Source: an uncultured Parabacteroides sp. (GTDB lineage Bacteria > Bacteroidota > Bacteroidia > Bacteroidales > Tannerellaceae). Taken from it: a stretch of 64,000 nt of DNA. The position numbers and the translations under genes are program-made. Numbering within the stretch: position 1 is the first letter of the stretch; the number at the start of each line of letters is the position of its first letter. This document shows positions 50,896-59,900 of this stretch, piece after piece. Where the stretch lies: contig CAAGLQ010000023.1 in the NCBI GenBank assembly GCA_900770835.1, positions 57,803-121,802 on the forward strand. Direction: 5' to 3'. Under the pieces are notes generated by a model. The model was not told the DNA's origin, did no database searches, and was given only the letters and a program-made list of their open reading frames with translations.

Positions 50896-51567
50896 TCACA
50901 TCAAGAACCGGACCTGCAGCTCTTCGCAGCGATCACTGAAGATCCGTCCGTCGTGTTGTTCAGAGCTCCACACCGTCAAACACTCATGCCGGTTCCAGGC
51001 ACGGTATTCCTCCTGATCACCATTGCGCACCTTGCGCAAATAGAAAATCGGATCCACCCCTTTGCCGTCACCCACGGTGACAATCGCGATCCGGTCATCG
51101 TCCAGCCAATCCAGCAGACAGCCATAATCCTGGCTCCATAGATAACCCTCCAACGCCGGATTACCCTGTTTGGTCATCCAAGGATCACCCCACACCACCA
51201 GGGCTGTGTCCTCCTTCTCTTTCCACCTCATGAACCAAAAGCCCAGGACTATGCTTACCCCGATAGCCAAACCGAAAACCTGATAAAAATAATAGGGGAA
51301 AAAGCCCGACCCAATAGGGTATAAAGCACCCCACACCATTAGCAGTGTAGTCAAGGCGATTAGATCAGCGGCCAGCCCCTCCATTTTCCAACGAATCACC
51401 CCATAAATTACGAACGCGTAACAGAGCAACCCCAGTACCAGTCGCACATAGAAAAACAGCGTAGGCTCAATATGCGGCTGCAGCGTGCACCACCCCGCCA
51501 CGCAAGCACCCAGCAACACCATACCCACCAAGCTACCCTGTTTACTCAATAGACGATCCAAAATCAT
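50896..51567 (-). CDS. Membrane protein with soluble tail, 223 residues
   Basis: About four spans in residues 12-115 (LVGMVLLGACVAGWC, YVRLVLGLLCYAFVIYGVI, LIALTTLLMVWGALYPI, YYFYQVFGLAIGVSIVLGFWFM) are followed by a ~110-residue soluble part (WGDPWMTKQGN..., IAIVTVGDGKGVDPIF...). It starts 3 bp after the TlpA-like gene's stop. The operon of membrane and thioredoxin-like proteins suggests an envelope role, possibly redox or cell-surface assembly. No family recognised. Confidence 0.7.
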   Translation of the reverse strand: MILDRLLSKQGSLVGMVLLGACVAGWCTLQPHIEPTLFFYVRLVLGLLCYAFVIYGVIRWKMEGLAADLIALTTLLMVWGALYPIGSGFFPYYFYQVFGLAIGVSIVLGFWFMRWKEKEDTALVVWGDPWMTKQGNPALEGYLWSQDYGCLLDWLDDDRIAIVTVGDGKGVDPIFYLRKVRNGDQEEYRAWNRHECLTVWSSEQHDGRIFSDRCEELQVRFLM

Positions 51568-51570
51568 AAC

Positions 51571-52107
51571 CTACAGTTGATAAAAACGCAATAAGGACTC
51601 TACATACTCGATACCCTCGTCCAATGAGAGCAGTTTGCGGTCATCCGATAAGAACATCACCTTCTCATTCCGCATGAAATAGACCCTGGGCACGCCCGAC
51701 CGAGCGAATTGCTCATAAACCGAACGAGTGCCATCAGCCGCCGTTGGAATGGTGTAACCATATTTCTCCAAGTAAGCCGATACCACCTCGCCGGTCTCAC
51801 CCCTGGACACTGCCAGAAACTCCGCCTGGGAGCCATAGAGCTCGAACAGTTCGTTGACCACCGGAAACTGCTGGTTACAATCCGGACAGGTCGTGTCGAA
51901 GAAAAACAGCACCGACGGTTTGCCACTCACTGGAAAAGCATGCGTCACCCCCTTCAGGTCATCGCATTTGAACGCCGGGCAACTATCGCCAGCCGAAACG
52001 AGACCCTGCGAGGAGCGATCCTCTTCATCATCGTCACACCCCACGAGCTCCGTGGCCCCCAAAAGAAGGCCTACCGGCAACGTGAGTAAAAAATCTCTTC
52101 TACGCAT
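51571..52107 (-). CDS. TlpA-like thioredoxin-fold lipoprotein
   Basis: The 178-residue product starts MRRRDFLLTLPVGLLLG with a lipobox-like ELVGC, so it is probably an exported lipoprotein; the RRDFLL start resembles a twin-arginine motif. The mature part has FFFDTTCPDCNQQFPVVNE, the CxxC redox centre of TlpA/peroxiredoxin-like proteins, and SGVPRVYF with the cis-proline of the fold. It reduces disulfides of a partner outside the cytoplasm. The adjoining membrane genes may be its partners. The ATG at 52107 is preferred over 52125. Confidence 0.82.
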   Translation of the reverse strand: MRRRDFLLTLPVGLLLGATELVGCDDDEEDRSSQGLVSAGDSCPAFKCDDLKGVTHAFPVSGKPSVLFFFDTTCPDCNQQFPVVNELFELYGSQAEFLAVSRGETGEVVSAYLEKYGYTIPTAADGTRSVYEQFARSGVPRVYFMRNEKVMFLSDDRKLLSLDEGIEYVESLLRFYQL

Positions 52108-52111
52108 AATT

Positions 52112-52504
52112 TTACAACAGCTCAATTTTACCTTCGATCAAGAGGCTACCCTTGGTCAGTTGAGACACCGAGTCCACACAGAACAGGCAATTCTCCATAT
52201 CGGGATCCAACAAATATTGCTTGCCAGCATGAGAGATGGATAACTCCTTCAGGAAATCCTCGGAAGCCGCCAAATCAGAGAGACGGGCCTTGAATCCGGC
52301 ACGCAGATTGCGAGCCTCATTCATATTGGGACGAAGCAGGATATGTACCTCGTCATTACCCGGCAGTGTCACATCGACATAGGATAGATCCAGTTCCTCG
52401 GCCTGCTCCACCTTACGACGATGTTTTCTCATCTCCAGCCAGAAAAACAAGCCACACACATTGCCCAAGAGGGATAACGCTAACAATACTATCAGTACAG
52501 ACAT
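52112..52504 (-). CDS. Single-span membrane protein, 130 residues
   Basis: The N-terminus SVLIVLLALSLLGNVCGLFFWLEM is one membrane span or an uncleaved signal. The remainder is soluble with RKHRRKVEQAEELDLSYVDVTLPGNDEVHILLRP. Its stop is 5 bp from the TlpA-like start, so the two are coupled. No family recognised. Confidence 0.7.
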   Translation of the reverse strand: MSVLIVLLALSLLGNVCGLFFWLEMRKHRRKVEQAEELDLSYVDVTLPGNDEVHILLRPNMNEARNLRAGFKARLSDLAASEDFLKELSISHAGKQYLLDPDMENCLFCVDSVSQLTKGSLLIEGKIELL

Positions 52505-52516
52505 GACCCAAAAGTT

Positions 52517-52969
52517 TTAATCCGTTTTCACCCTAACCTCTGCCTCCAGCACCACATCCATGATCTTGGATTCCTCGATCTTAGCCACCTCGTAATCCGC
52601 CATGGAGCCACTCATATGTTTCGTCAAGTTGTCCATAGCCCCCTGCATATTGGTCGCCTGGACGATCAATGGAACTCGAGTCTTCTTCTCCTGTCCACTC
52701 TTCTCATCCAGCGTGATCATATTGATCGTAGAGGAGAAATAGCGATCGCCATTAGGATCCTCGACAATCTCGCTACACTTGCAGCGCTTGATGCTTTTCA
52801 CCTGAAAATCACCAGAGATGAACGGTTTCACATAGTCGATGATCATTGCCTCCGCCTCCGTAAAGGAATAGGCCTTGACCAGATAAGGCTCGGATACCTT
52901 TTTTTGCATACCATTCTCCATCATCTTCTCGTAGGAGACCGTGCATTCGAAAAAATTAGTAACAGTCAT
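52517..52969 (-). CDS. DUF4494-family protein
   Basis: The 150-residue product matches DUF4494 of Bacteroidota along most of its length: NFFECTVSYEKMMENGMQKKVSEPYLV, SFTEAEAMIIDYVKPFISGDFQV, NGDRYFSSTINMITLDEKSG and GSMADYEVAKIEESKIMDV. The family's role is not established. It lies 28 bp after the rep gene and 13 bp before the next. On a plasmid it may have been carried from the chromosome, or serve plasmid maintenance. Confidence 0.88.
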   Translation of the reverse strand: MTVTNFFECTVSYEKMMENGMQKKVSEPYLVKAYSFTEAEAMIIDYVKPFISGDFQVKSIKRCKCSEIVEDPNGDRYFSSTINMITLDEKSGQEKKTRVPLIVQATNMQGAMDNLTKHMSGSMADYEVAKIEESKIMDVVLEAEVRVKTD

Positions 52970-52997
52970 AATATGAAATCAATTTTAAAATTTTAGA

Positions 52998-54416
52998 CTA
53001 AACAGAGGTAGAGGGGAAAATATACTTCAATACAAAATCCTCACCGGCCACCCTTTCGGCTGCCTGTTTCAAGAGATCCAGATAATTCATGTCCAGATAA
53101 GTTGCCAAAAATTCACTGGGCACATGCAGCAACACCTGTTTCTTGCCATCGACCATCTGTACGGGAGCCAGTTTGGTCGGTTGGAACCAGGTATCAAAGA
53201 GATCAGGCTCCAGATGGCTCTTCAGGAAACCGTAAAAGAGCATACTCTCTTTGGAATCTTCCGGACCGATCATCTGCGATATCGGCTCTGCCCCTTTCAT
53301 AGGCAACTCTTTACTAGCTTGCCTTCTCTTCTTGAGCTCAGCCAAATAATTCTTGCACGCCTCTGTCGCATAGCGGGAGGAGTTGGATATCGTTGAGACC
53401 TCCCGTTGCAGCTTGGCTTGCAGCTTGACTAGCATATCATCCAAATCATCGATCTCTTCATCCCTAACCTGTTTCATGAATTTGTTGTAATTGGTCTTGG
53501 AAACACCAATCTGCTGCATCTTGCGCTCGCAAAGGATACGCTTGTAAGAAATACTGGTATTCCTCATATTCTGCAGTTCCTTCTCAGACAGGATAATTTG
53601 GAAAAAGATAGATGCCGGCTCACTATTTCCAGGGTTGCCCGGTCCATACTTCAAGGTGTACTTGAAGTAACACTCGCTAATCCCCTTTTGGAATTGGTCA
53701 TACAGTTCCGCCTCGGCGATCTGGATTACCTTTTTCAGGAAGGCAGCCCAACGCACATACTTATTCTCCAACTGAAGCCATTTGCGGAGATTCAGGACAC
53801 TGTATTCCACAAAGCCTTGGAACTTCCACGCCGTGATCAACATATAGAGACGTTGCGTATAGCGAGAATGGCTGGTCATGATGACCTGCTTTAAATACTT
53901 CTGGTAACCGAAATCTTGGAGATTGAAAAGCTTTTGAGCTACATCCTTATCCAGATCGACATAGAAATGGAGACGATACTGCTTTTCTGTCGGCCAAAGA
54001 ATGGAGCAAAACGTGGTATATTTGATATAACTCGTATTGTTCGACAAATCCTTGACAGGCATCTCAATCGGCATACTAGCCAACTCAAGAATCAGTTTCT
54101 TAATTTCGGAATAGCGTTTCGGGTCCGAACAGATCGATTTCATCTCGACTTTGAATCGAATCTTAGAGTTAGACTCATCATCGGTGAAAAGAGGAAGCTG
54201 AACCTGCGAATTCTGGATACTCTGTTTGATATAGTTCTGCAACTTATCAATCAAAGTCACCATCAGTTTGATTTTGGTAGTATCGCCAGCATACCGAGAC
54301 AACGTGAAGGAGATGGGTTGAATCATGTAATCAGAATCAAACTCCTCCTCGATAACCTCGACATCCTGGTCATCATATACCTGTATATCGCTCATGTCGG
54401 TCTCTGTGTCTGCCAT
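52998..54416 (-). CDS. Replication initiator with a C-terminal DnaA domain-I-like part
   Basis: A 472-residue plasmid initiator. Residues ~30-285 follow the RepB/Rep_3 layout: two winged-helix halves, with TTFCSILWPTEKQYRLHFYVD in the first and GYQKYLKQVIMTSHSRYTQRLYMLI in the second. Residues ~391-466 read FLKSHLEPDLFDTWFQPT.. then LLHVPSEFLATYLDMNYLDLLKQA, which resembles DnaA domain I (FxxWFxP..., VPSxFxxxxxxxxYxxLLxxA), the part that binds other initiators and helicase. Iterons lie directly upstream at 55012 onward. The protein probably opens the origin and recruits the replicative helicase. The Rep class is fairly sure, the DnaA part likely. Confidence 0.85.
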   Translation of the reverse strand: MADTETDMSDIQVYDDQDVEVIEEEFDSDYMIQPISFTLSRYAGDTTKIKLMVTLIDKLQNYIKQSIQNSQVQLPLFTDDESNSKIRFKVEMKSICSDPKRYSEIKKLILELASMPIEMPVKDLSNNTSYIKYTTFCSILWPTEKQYRLHFYVDLDKDVAQKLFNLQDFGYQKYLKQVIMTSHSRYTQRLYMLITAWKFQGFVEYSVLNLRKWLQLENKYVRWAAFLKKVIQIAEAELYDQFQKGISECYFKYTLKYGPGNPGNSEPASIFFQIILSEKELQNMRNTSISYKRILCERKMQQIGVSKTNYNKFMKQVRDEEIDDLDDMLVKLQAKLQREVSTISNSSRYATEACKNYLAELKKRRQASKELPMKGAEPISQMIGPEDSKESMLFYGFLKSHLEPDLFDTWFQPTKLAPVQMVDGKKQVLLHVPSEFLATYLDMNYLDLLKQAAERVAGEDFVLKYIFPSTSV

Positions 54417-54432
54417 CGTTCGCTATTTTTGG

Positions 54433-54440
54433 CAAAAGTA
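54433..54440 (-). promoter_or_regulatory. -7 box of the rep gene
   Basis: TACTTTTG 16 bp upstream of the initiator ATG. It has no module hairpin or box; iterons begin about 600 bp further upstream and may give autoregulation. Confidence 0.45.
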
Positions 54441-55010
54441 AGTCTAAATGAAAATGAGAAAAAAATAGACACCTCGAAAACGTAATTTATTTAACGTATT
54501 TAAACGGTAAAGTTTGAAAAACCATTTTTCGAAGAAAATGACGAACAAAGGGTTGATTAACCCGCAAAACTTGAAAGAATGTACGCACAAACGATAGGGT
54601 AGGGGAGGAGCAAAGTAAGTTCACTTGAAAACCGATGGCCCTCTTAGGATCCAAAAAGCCTCTTTAGTCTAAAAATGGTAGTTCGTTGATCTTAAGACGA
54701 TAGATCAACAACCGACAGATAAGGAAAACCAGATAAGAGGATGATCCTAACCATGGGTCGAACAATCCAAAAACATAAAGAACGGTCATAGACCTCATTA
54801 GAGATGCGCACAAATCTATTTAACGAAAAGCCGATAATAGGCAACAAAACCAAGCTATTCACGGATAAAATAAGGCAGCTATTAATAAATAAATACAAAT
54901 ATAATCTCAAAAAAATAGGGACTCAATTCATAAGAATAAACACGCAATAAATACAAAATATTCCTATTATGTTATGGGCTTCTTACTCCATACCAGACGA
55001 CAGTTTCCGC
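54441..55010. other. AT-rich gap upstream of rep
   Basis: About 570 bp with no gene I trust; a 72-codon hydrophobic open frame (54692-54910, minus) has no promoter or homology. The segment leads into the iteron region and may hold a further part of the origin. Confidence 0.5.
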
Positions 55011-55011
55011 A

Positions 55012-56350
55012 AGAGCCAAGATGTTCCGAATTAGTTACACCAAATCTATGAAACCACACTCAGTCAAATACATAGCCAAAAACAATCCCTGTAACCTTTT
55101 CGGAAGATGTTTCGCCTCAAGAACTTCCGAAAAGGTTACCAACATCTTCCGAATTAGTTACCAACACCTTCCGAATTGGTTACGAAAACACCCTCTAACA
55201 AAATGACATTCAATATCTTGCAAGCTCCTTATATACTATATATCCTTCTTTCTTTTATATCCTACAATATGCCTTGAGAAGCCGGAGGCTTCAGAATGTG
55301 AGATTAATGACAATCATCGAAACTGGATCGAATAGACAAAAGTGCACTGGAAACCTGCCTAGACAACCAAGAAGGAACCCAATACGACCCACACACCAAC
55401 AGACACACTCCATCAAACAGCAAACATCTTCCGAATTAGTTACGCCAAATCATTGAAAACACACAGAATCAATAAATTATCCAAAAACAGATCCTGTAAC
55501 CTTTTCGGAAGATGTTTCGCCTCAAGAACTTCCGAAAAGGTTACCGACATCTTCCGAATTAGTTACCGGATAACCCCTAACATGTTCCGAATTGGTTACC
55601 AACACCTTCCGAATTAGTTACAGAAACACCCTCTAACGAGATGAAATTCAATAGCTTGCAAGCCCCTTATATACTATATATCCTTCTTTTCTTTATATCC
55701 TACAATATGCCTTGAGAAGCCGGAGGCTTCAGAATGTGAGATTAATGACAATCATCGAAACTGAAAAGAACACCGTTGATCTGCCCTATTCAATCAAAAA
55801 GAAATCCTATACGCCCCACACACCAACAGACACACCCCATCAAACAGCCAACATCTTCCGAATTGGTTACGCCAAATCAGTAAAAACACACAGAATCAAT
55901 AAATTATCCAAAAACAGATCCTGTAACCTTTTCGGAAGATGTTTCGCCTCAAGAACTTCCGAAAAGGTTACCGACATCTTCCGAATTAGTTACCGATTTG
56001 CCCTTAACATGTTCCGAATTAGTTACCAACACCTTCCGAATTAGTTACAAAAATGCCATCTAACAAAATGACAATCAATAGCTTGCAAACCCCTTATATA
56101 CTATATATCCTTCTTTTCTTTATATCCTACAATATACTTTGAGAAGCCGAAGGCTTCAGAATGTGAGATTAATGACAATCATCGAAACAGGATCGGATAG
56201 ACAAAATAACCCCTTTTTCCTACTGTTTCCATCGACGAGCCAAAAAGTTCCGAATCCGTTACGGCCATGCTCGCTAAAACCATCAACAGGAACAAGTTAA
56301 ATGACAATGTATCATTCCTGTAGCTAAATCGAACTTCCGAAAAGGTTACG
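55012..56350. other. Iteron-containing replication origin (candidate oriV)
   Basis: Fifteen copies of CTTCCGAATTAGTTAC-like iterons lie here, mostly in the plus orientation. In each of three units, a GTAACCTTTTCGGAAG copy and its reverse complement CTTCCGAAAAGGTTAC face each other across 17 bp (55091-55139, 55496-55544, 55923-55971), followed by two or three more direct iterons. Each unit then has an AT-rich tract (CTTATATACTATATATCC type) that could be the unwinding element. Next to a Rep_3-type initiator this is the expected layout of an iteron origin. It contains no gene. Confidence 0.75.
55017..56270 (+). repeat. Three diverged direct repeats of about 420 bp
   Basis: Unit starts lie near 55017, 55424 and 55849, each at a CTTCCGAATTAGTTAC-type iteron. 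The order within units is fixed: iteron, paired inverted iterons, direct iterons, AT-rich tract, then a GAAGCC-GGA-GGCTTC hairpin (for example near 55279) and a TGACAATCATCGAAAC segment. The second and third units are most alike. Confidence 0.85.
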
Positions 56351-56919
56351 GAAAAAGCAATAAATGATAGATAATCAACAATATAAAGATTACCACAAGA
56401 CGAATGAACGAGCTTGAAAAAAATGATCCGCAGACCTACAAATCGAATAACTAACTAACTCTCAAGTATCGACAGATAACATAAAGTGCGATAAGTACGA
56501 ATCTGGCTGTTTTTAGGCTTTCTAAGCCAATCGCATAAAAAGACGATCGCGCGTCCCAAAAACTATCTTGAAACGCGATACAGGGAAAGAAAAAACGCAA
56601 GAAATCGAAAAAGTCAAAGACTGCGTCTTTTGTGAGCCGATTAGGCTTTTCAACACCTTCCGAATTAGTTACAAAACGAGCGAACTGTTCTCTCAGACTG
56701 TGTCCTGTGTGCTCACCGTTACTATCAAAACAATGGCAAGTGCTACTAACTTTAAAGGCTATAGCTCTCCTACGACGGATGAATGCTCATACGGCATATC
56801 GTTTCAAGTATCTCTATTATATCAACAAATAGATTAGAAAGATCGATCAGTAGGAGATCACATTTCTCTTATTATCTTATTAAGAGAGTTGTAATTATCA
56901 GAAAAACAGTATTTTAGAA
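56351..56919. other. Junction between origin and repeat array
   Basis: Gene-free. A single iteron copy is near 56664. An 89-codon open frame (56568-56837, plus) runs through that iteron and has no promoter, so it is not called. A-like motifs begin near 56922 and 56951. Confidence 0.5.
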
Positions 56920-59900
56920 GCGAAACGTTTCAAAGAACGCGAGGAACCATTCAAAGAACGCGAAGATCACGTGAGTGTTTGATAACTCAGCAATGAAGAA
57001 TTGCAAACAACTTCAAAAGGATTGCTAACTGCTCCGACAAACCCATTTAGAAATGATAACTGTCCGAAAATTACATAAAGTCAACAAGATAGAGAGGTAT
57101 ATAAGTTGAAGATTTCAAGATTTGTGAATAAGTAGTGAAGAATTGATGACTTATCAATCTTTGCAAACTTTCTGGCAGGACATGACAACGACACTCTTCA
57201 AATGTCAGTACTTGCGTTGCTCCATAAAGGATCACTGTCAATGTCCAAACACCTCACACATTACTCCCTGATGAATGCAAACCTTTCAAAGACCTGTACC
57301 AAATGCCTAATAAAACAGTTATCAAATCTTCACGAGTTTAATATCCCCGTTCTCCTTGGTAAATCAGTAACCAACAAAACATAGCTGAAGTACAGTTGAT
57401 TACTGTTTCATACGGAATCAGACGGCCAAACTTTTCAAAGACACGTACCAAAAATTAGCAATAGGAGTTATCAAATCTTCATGAGTTTTGGATGGCCCTT
57501 GCGTAAAAACTTCCGAATTAGTTACAGCTGGATAACCTGTCAGCACTTTTCGCCGGTTAAAACCTTTCAAAGACCTGTACCAAATACTTCGCTAATCAGT
57601 TATCAAATCTTCACGACTTTGGATTACCCGTTCAAGAACTAAGACATCAAATATCTGATTATGAAATAGCTCTTGAGTCCATATCCATAACCTTGCAATA
57701 AATCGTATCTTGGCATCATAGAAGGAGTTATCATTTTCTCACGAGTCTGGCATCATTACCTTTGGCAGGGAAGAAGTCCCGAATTGGTTACCGGCTCTGT
57801 CGATTGCATGGAGATGCACTCCGTTGAAACCTTTCAAGGATCTGTACCTATAACAATTACCCATGAGTTATCAATTCTTCACGACTTCATGCCTTGGTTT
57901 AACTCTAATACACAGAAAATCAGTTGTTTCAATGATCGAATCCTCATTGACGGACACAACCTTTCAAAGAGTTGTACCTACAATGGTTACTTATGAGTTA
58001 TCAATTCTTCACGACTTTGCATCAAGAAAAACCTATTGTGCTAATTGCGAATATGTTACAGCCGATGTTTTTATTTCTACTATAAACCTTTCAAGACTTT
58101 GTACCTATTGTCTTAATCCCGATAGTTATCAATTCTTCACGAGTTTGGGTGCTGCTAACGGGTAAAACACTGATTTAGAATTGCATTTTGGATTGTATAT
58201 ACGTCCTCCAGACATCCCAAACCTTTCAAAGAATTGTACCTATGCAAACTACCTGAGTTATCATTTATTCATAAGTTTAGCAGGTAGCTTGAATCCCGGC
58301 ATAATTAACCCATTCGATCATAGCGTGACAGCGCATCCGTTCTAAATCAAGTCTATAAAGGTGATCAGCGGAACAAATGGGAGAGGATATCCTTCGAACT
58401 TTTCAAGAGAACGTACCTCAAAGAAGTTATCAAATCTTCATAGGTACCAAGGACACTGGGGAATACCGTATAAGGCGATTCATTTATGGAGCAAACCATT
58501 CAAAAGTTCGTATCAGGGCAGAGAACAGTTATCAATTCTTCAAACCTTTCAAACTCTCTAAAGCATCAACTCTATGCAGAACTCTTTTCAGCCGTCTCGA
58601 TCATGGAGCCAATAAGTTTGAAACTTTTCAAAGAATTGTACCTGTAAAGTAAGAAATTCAAGTTATCATTTCTTCACGTCTTTAATGAACCAATCCGTAA
58701 CTGCCAGGAAACCAGAGCTAAAATGGATGTACAGTGCTGAATCCTAGCTATATTTCAAATAGGCCAACCGAAAAAATACACGCTTAAGTTATCAAATCTT
58801 CACGACTTTTGTGTCAATTGACCATCAAGGATGGAAAACCTTTCAAAGATTTGTACCTTCTATTTAGGATAGAGGATTTATTTCCCTATTGTTTATAATG
58901 AGACAATGTAACCGTCAGAACAGGTGCAAATACAGCATAGCAATAAGATTCACGTTCATTGAATTAACCAAAGCTATTGCCAACCTATCCATCAGCAGCG
59001 ATTAGCATAAAAGACGACGCACAGAACCTTTCAAAAAGACGTACCAGTGAAGACCGACAAAGTTATCAAATCTTCACGACTTGCCAGCCGTGTTGGTCAA
59101 TGGAGTCACAACATGCCTCTAAGTCATCTTGGTGATGACCATGGAACATCAAAGTAGACATCATCAAATAGCAGATAATGAGATATTAACGACGATTAGC
59201 CGGAATAGTTCTCATAAAACCTTTCAAATACCTGTACCAGATATCACGCAAATGAGTTATCAAATCTTCACGAGTATTCAGGCTTCATTCAATTCCCCTT
59301 CTGTGTAGTCCGTTCTAATGAGCTGCCCATCGCTCCAAACCTTTCAAAGAGTCGTACCAAGTATCCTGTCAGCCATGAGTTATCAAACCTTCACGAGTTT
59401 TGTTATCTGTCCCGATACAATGAGTCTCAAAATATTGGCACTCAATCCTTTCAAGCTGGACTATCGTGCAGGCAGCTATAGTTATCATATCTACATGAAT
59501 TTTCATGATGTATCCTTCCTCCCTATTGTTACTGGGTTTTGCCGATCTTAGGGAGGACGGATAGCTCGGACTCTATTAGCCATTGCTACCTTCACTCAAA
59601 ACTTTTCAAAGAGTTGTATTATGACTTCGGTGCTTGAAAAGTTCGCAAATCTTCACGTCTTGTCCTCTCCACAGCTATTTTGCATATACCCTTTCTTTAC
59701 TGATTCTCGCATCGTAAACCTTTCAAAAGAGCGTACTATGACAGAGATACAGAGTTATCAAATCTTCACGACTTTGCTTGAACGCAAATCTAAACAGCAT
59801 AAAATCAATGTTTGAAGTAAAACCAAGCAATTGCACAGCAGGAAACCTTTCAAAGAATTGTACTTTATCGATTCTGTAGAGTTATCAAACCCACACGAGT

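Noticed and set aside
54692..54910. 72-codon hydrophobic minus-strand frame
   Set aside because: It has no promoter, ribosome site or recognisable membrane-protein layout; the hydrophobicity follows from T-rich sequence.
55277..55295. The GAAGCC-GGA-GGCTTC hairpin plus GAATG in the origin repeats as further promoter modules
   Set aside because: The order of hairpin and GAATG is reversed compared with the modules, and no -7 box lies at 75 bp on either strand.
56568..56837. 89-codon plus-strand frame between origin and array
   Set aside because: It contains an iteron inside its reading frame and has no promoter; the apparent residues FRISY are the iteron read as protein.
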